Positions 15,023 through 15,848 of a DNA stretch of 15,848 nucleotides are shown here, one piece after another. The notes beneath the pieces were generated by a model that saw only the letters and a list, made by a program, of their open reading frames with translations, made no database searches and was not told the origin of the DNA. The position numbers were made by a program, and so were the translations under genes. Each line of letters starts with the position of its first letter. Within the stretch, counting starts at the first letter, position 1. This DNA comes from Alphaproteobacteria bacterium (GTDB lineage: Bacteria; Pseudomonadota; Alphaproteobacteria; Rhizobiales; Aestuariivirgaceae): NCBI GenBank assembly GCA_020441605.1, contig JAGRLX010000217.1:1-15848 (forward strand). Direction: 5' to 3'.

Positions 15023-15055
15023 CGGTCAGCATGCCGGGGCCCGGCCCACTGACCG
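15023..15055. repeat. Two-tier symmetric hairpin
   Basis: CGGTCAG (15023-15029) pairs with CTGACCG (15049-15055). Inside it, GCCGG (15033-15037) pairs with CCGGC (15041-15045) around a 3-base loop. The two perfect stems are separated by a symmetric 3x3 internal loop. No T-run follows on either strand, so it is not a classic terminator. It could be a structured RNA, a repeat-family element such as a REP-like unit, or a protein site. Confidence 0.5.
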
Positions 15056-15158
15056 CAGACACTGCCTCCAACTTCAAGCCTTCTCCGCCAATCGTGTAGC
15101 CCAAGCCCGGCAGCTTCTCCCAACTCTGGCCTGGTCGACTCAAGGCAGGACCATTCCA

Positions 15159-15176
15159 GTCATGACGTAACATGAC
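15159..15176. promoter_or_regulatory. Inverted repeat, possible operator
   Basis: GTCATG-ACGTAA-CATGAC: two perfect 6-base arms around a 6-base spacer, the size of a dimeric regulator site. It lies about 200 bases before the small exported gene and just upstream of the AT-rich stretch where a promoter would fit. The regulator is unknown. Confidence 0.35.
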
Positions 15177-15377
15177 CTTTCTGTAAGTCGTGTCACTTGG
15201 AGAATAAAACTTTCCCTTGTAATAAAGATCACAACTATCTCAGTCCGAAAGTGTATGGTCAGCATCGCGCCGAGAGCGCAAGGGGCAACTCATGGTGTCC
15301 GAGCACGGGGCGCCGCGAGACGAAAAGTGCAGCACGACTGTCTTCATATCTGACAACCCACTTTGAGAGGAACTCCC

Positions 15378-15815
15378 ATGAAAAAGCACATGACACGTAC
15401 GATTCTTGGCGCACTTGCGGCAGCGGCCTTCGCTTCGTCCTCCATCATGGCCTATGCCGCTCAGACGTCGCGTTTGAATGATAATGCGGGTATCGAGCCG
15501 TTGAGCCCTGGCGGCACAGCCTTAGGGTCGGCAACGCTGTGGGCGGTCATTCTGCCAACCGGTGTTACATCGCGTGGAGACGGCAATGCCAGTTCCACCA
15601 GACTCAGCACGGGACAATATCAGGTGATCTTCCGCCGCAACCTCGTCAATTGCGCCTATGTTGCAACGATCGGAAATCCCGGAACTGGTACTCAGCCTCC
15701 CGGAGAAATTACCGTTGCGTTGCGCGCCGGCAACAACAATGGCGTTTTCATTTCGACCCACGACTCTGCCGGCAACTTTTCGGATCGCGGTTTTCACCTG
15801 TTCGTCAACTGCTGA
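15378..15815 (+). CDS. Small exported protein with two-Cys beta-rich C-terminal domain
   Basis: A 145-residue protein starting at ATG 15378, with GAGAGGA 6 bases upstream; an in-frame TTG at 15363 is rejected because it contains this site. A signal peptide (1-28, MKKHMTRTILGALAAAAF..., ending AYA or YAA) is clear. The mature protein begins with a polar stretch (RLNDNAGIEPLSPG). It ends in a beta-rich domain with GQYQVIFRRNLVNCAYVATIG and a C-terminal DRGFHLFVNC, placing two Cys 46 residues apart that could bond. Domains with this CAYVATIG...FHL.V.C pattern occur at the ends of various secreted or repeat-containing bacterial proteins; the exact family is recalled, not verified. No link to the Tad-like operon is evident except proximity. 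Confidence 0.85.
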   Translation: MKKHMTRTILGALAAAAFASSSIMAYAAQTSRLNDNAGIEPLSPGGTALGSATLWAVILPTGVTSRGDGNASSTRLSTGQYQVIFRRNLVNCAYVATIGNPGTGTQPPGEITVALRAGNNNGVFISTHDSAGNFSDRGFHLFVNC

Positions 15816-15848
15816 TCCCCCACTAGTCTAGGCTCAGGACTCATTGAT

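Larger units (their letters stand above)
14895..15377. other. Intergenic region, no supported gene
   Basis: A 483-base gap between divergent genes. Frames here (on either strand) have no recognisable motif and no good ribosome site, so I call none of them. It should hold promoters for the Sel1 gene and the small exported protein. The proximal part of the latter is AT-rich (15195-15240), with a possible TTGGAG...17 bases...TAATAA pair at 15197-15225, matching sigma-70 boxes only weakly. A hairpin (15023-15055) and an inverted repeat (15159-15176) are listed separately. Confidence 0.6.

Noticed and set aside
14821..15173. Short frames on both strands in the intergenic region
   Set aside because: No hydrophobic segment, motif or ribosome site; part of the stretch is the two-tier hairpin.
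15182..15196. Possible PhoB-type box (TGTAA...TGTCA)
   Set aside because: The half-sites are 9 bases apart instead of 11 and match the consensus poorly.
1..15848. CRISPR array, tRNA, rRNA, transposase or phage genes
   Set aside because: No regularly spaced repeats, RNA-gene patterns or mobile-element genes were seen by reading both strands.

Overview
The window comes from a GC-rich, Shine-Dalgarno-using Gram-negative bacterium. Secreted proteins with Sec signal peptides, a Tad-type prepilin peptidase and TadE/TadG-like proteins, and a CpaF-type ATPase make an alphaproteobacterium the most likely host. That placement is an inference; no rRNA or tRNA is present to confirm it.

Left arm (about 1-4570, all minus strand, read right to left). 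This is a tight operon for a divergent Tad-like fibre: two very small Flp-like prepilins (4370-4570, 4123-4347), a CpaA/TadV-type prepilin peptidase (3522-4055), a TadE-like protein (2720-3529), a TadG-like protein (1257-2723), a second TadE-like protein (689-1273) and an unknown membrane-anchored protein that runs off the left edge (<1-692). From the peptidase onward every junction overlaps by 4 to 17 bases, and three of the starts are GTG or TTG, so translation is probably coupled.

Right arm (4824-13824, all plus strand, divergent across a 253-base gap). It encodes two large exported proteins: 762 aa ending in a degenerate von Willebrand A-like domain, and 837 aa with SH3-like segments and a VWA domain carrying a MIDAS-type motif. 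A LolD/MacB-type ABC ATPase, an FtsX/MacB-type permease with an unusually large external domain, a previously easy-to-miss 45-aa membrane protein and a CpaF/TadA-type secretion ATPase follow. The last five genes are joined by 3-4-base stop/start overlaps.

Right flank. A convergent Sel1-repeat exported protein (13875-14894, minus) is followed by a 483-base intergenic stretch with a two-tier hairpin and an inverted repeat. A small exported protein (15378-15815, plus) ends the window.

Working model (inference): the two arms form one envelope machine. The left arm supplies the pseudopilin fibre parts and their processing protease. The right arm supplies the cytoplasmic motor ATPase plus a VWA/ABC-transporter module. 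The pairing of a PpkA-like VWA ectodomain with a LolD/FtsX-like ABC pair recalls the TagQRST/PpkA sensory cassette of type VI secretion, but here without a kinase and next to a Tad motor. No TadB/TadC platform protein and no secretin are visible, so the system is either split with parts outside the window or built differently. This combination is the strongest candidate for an undescribed system.
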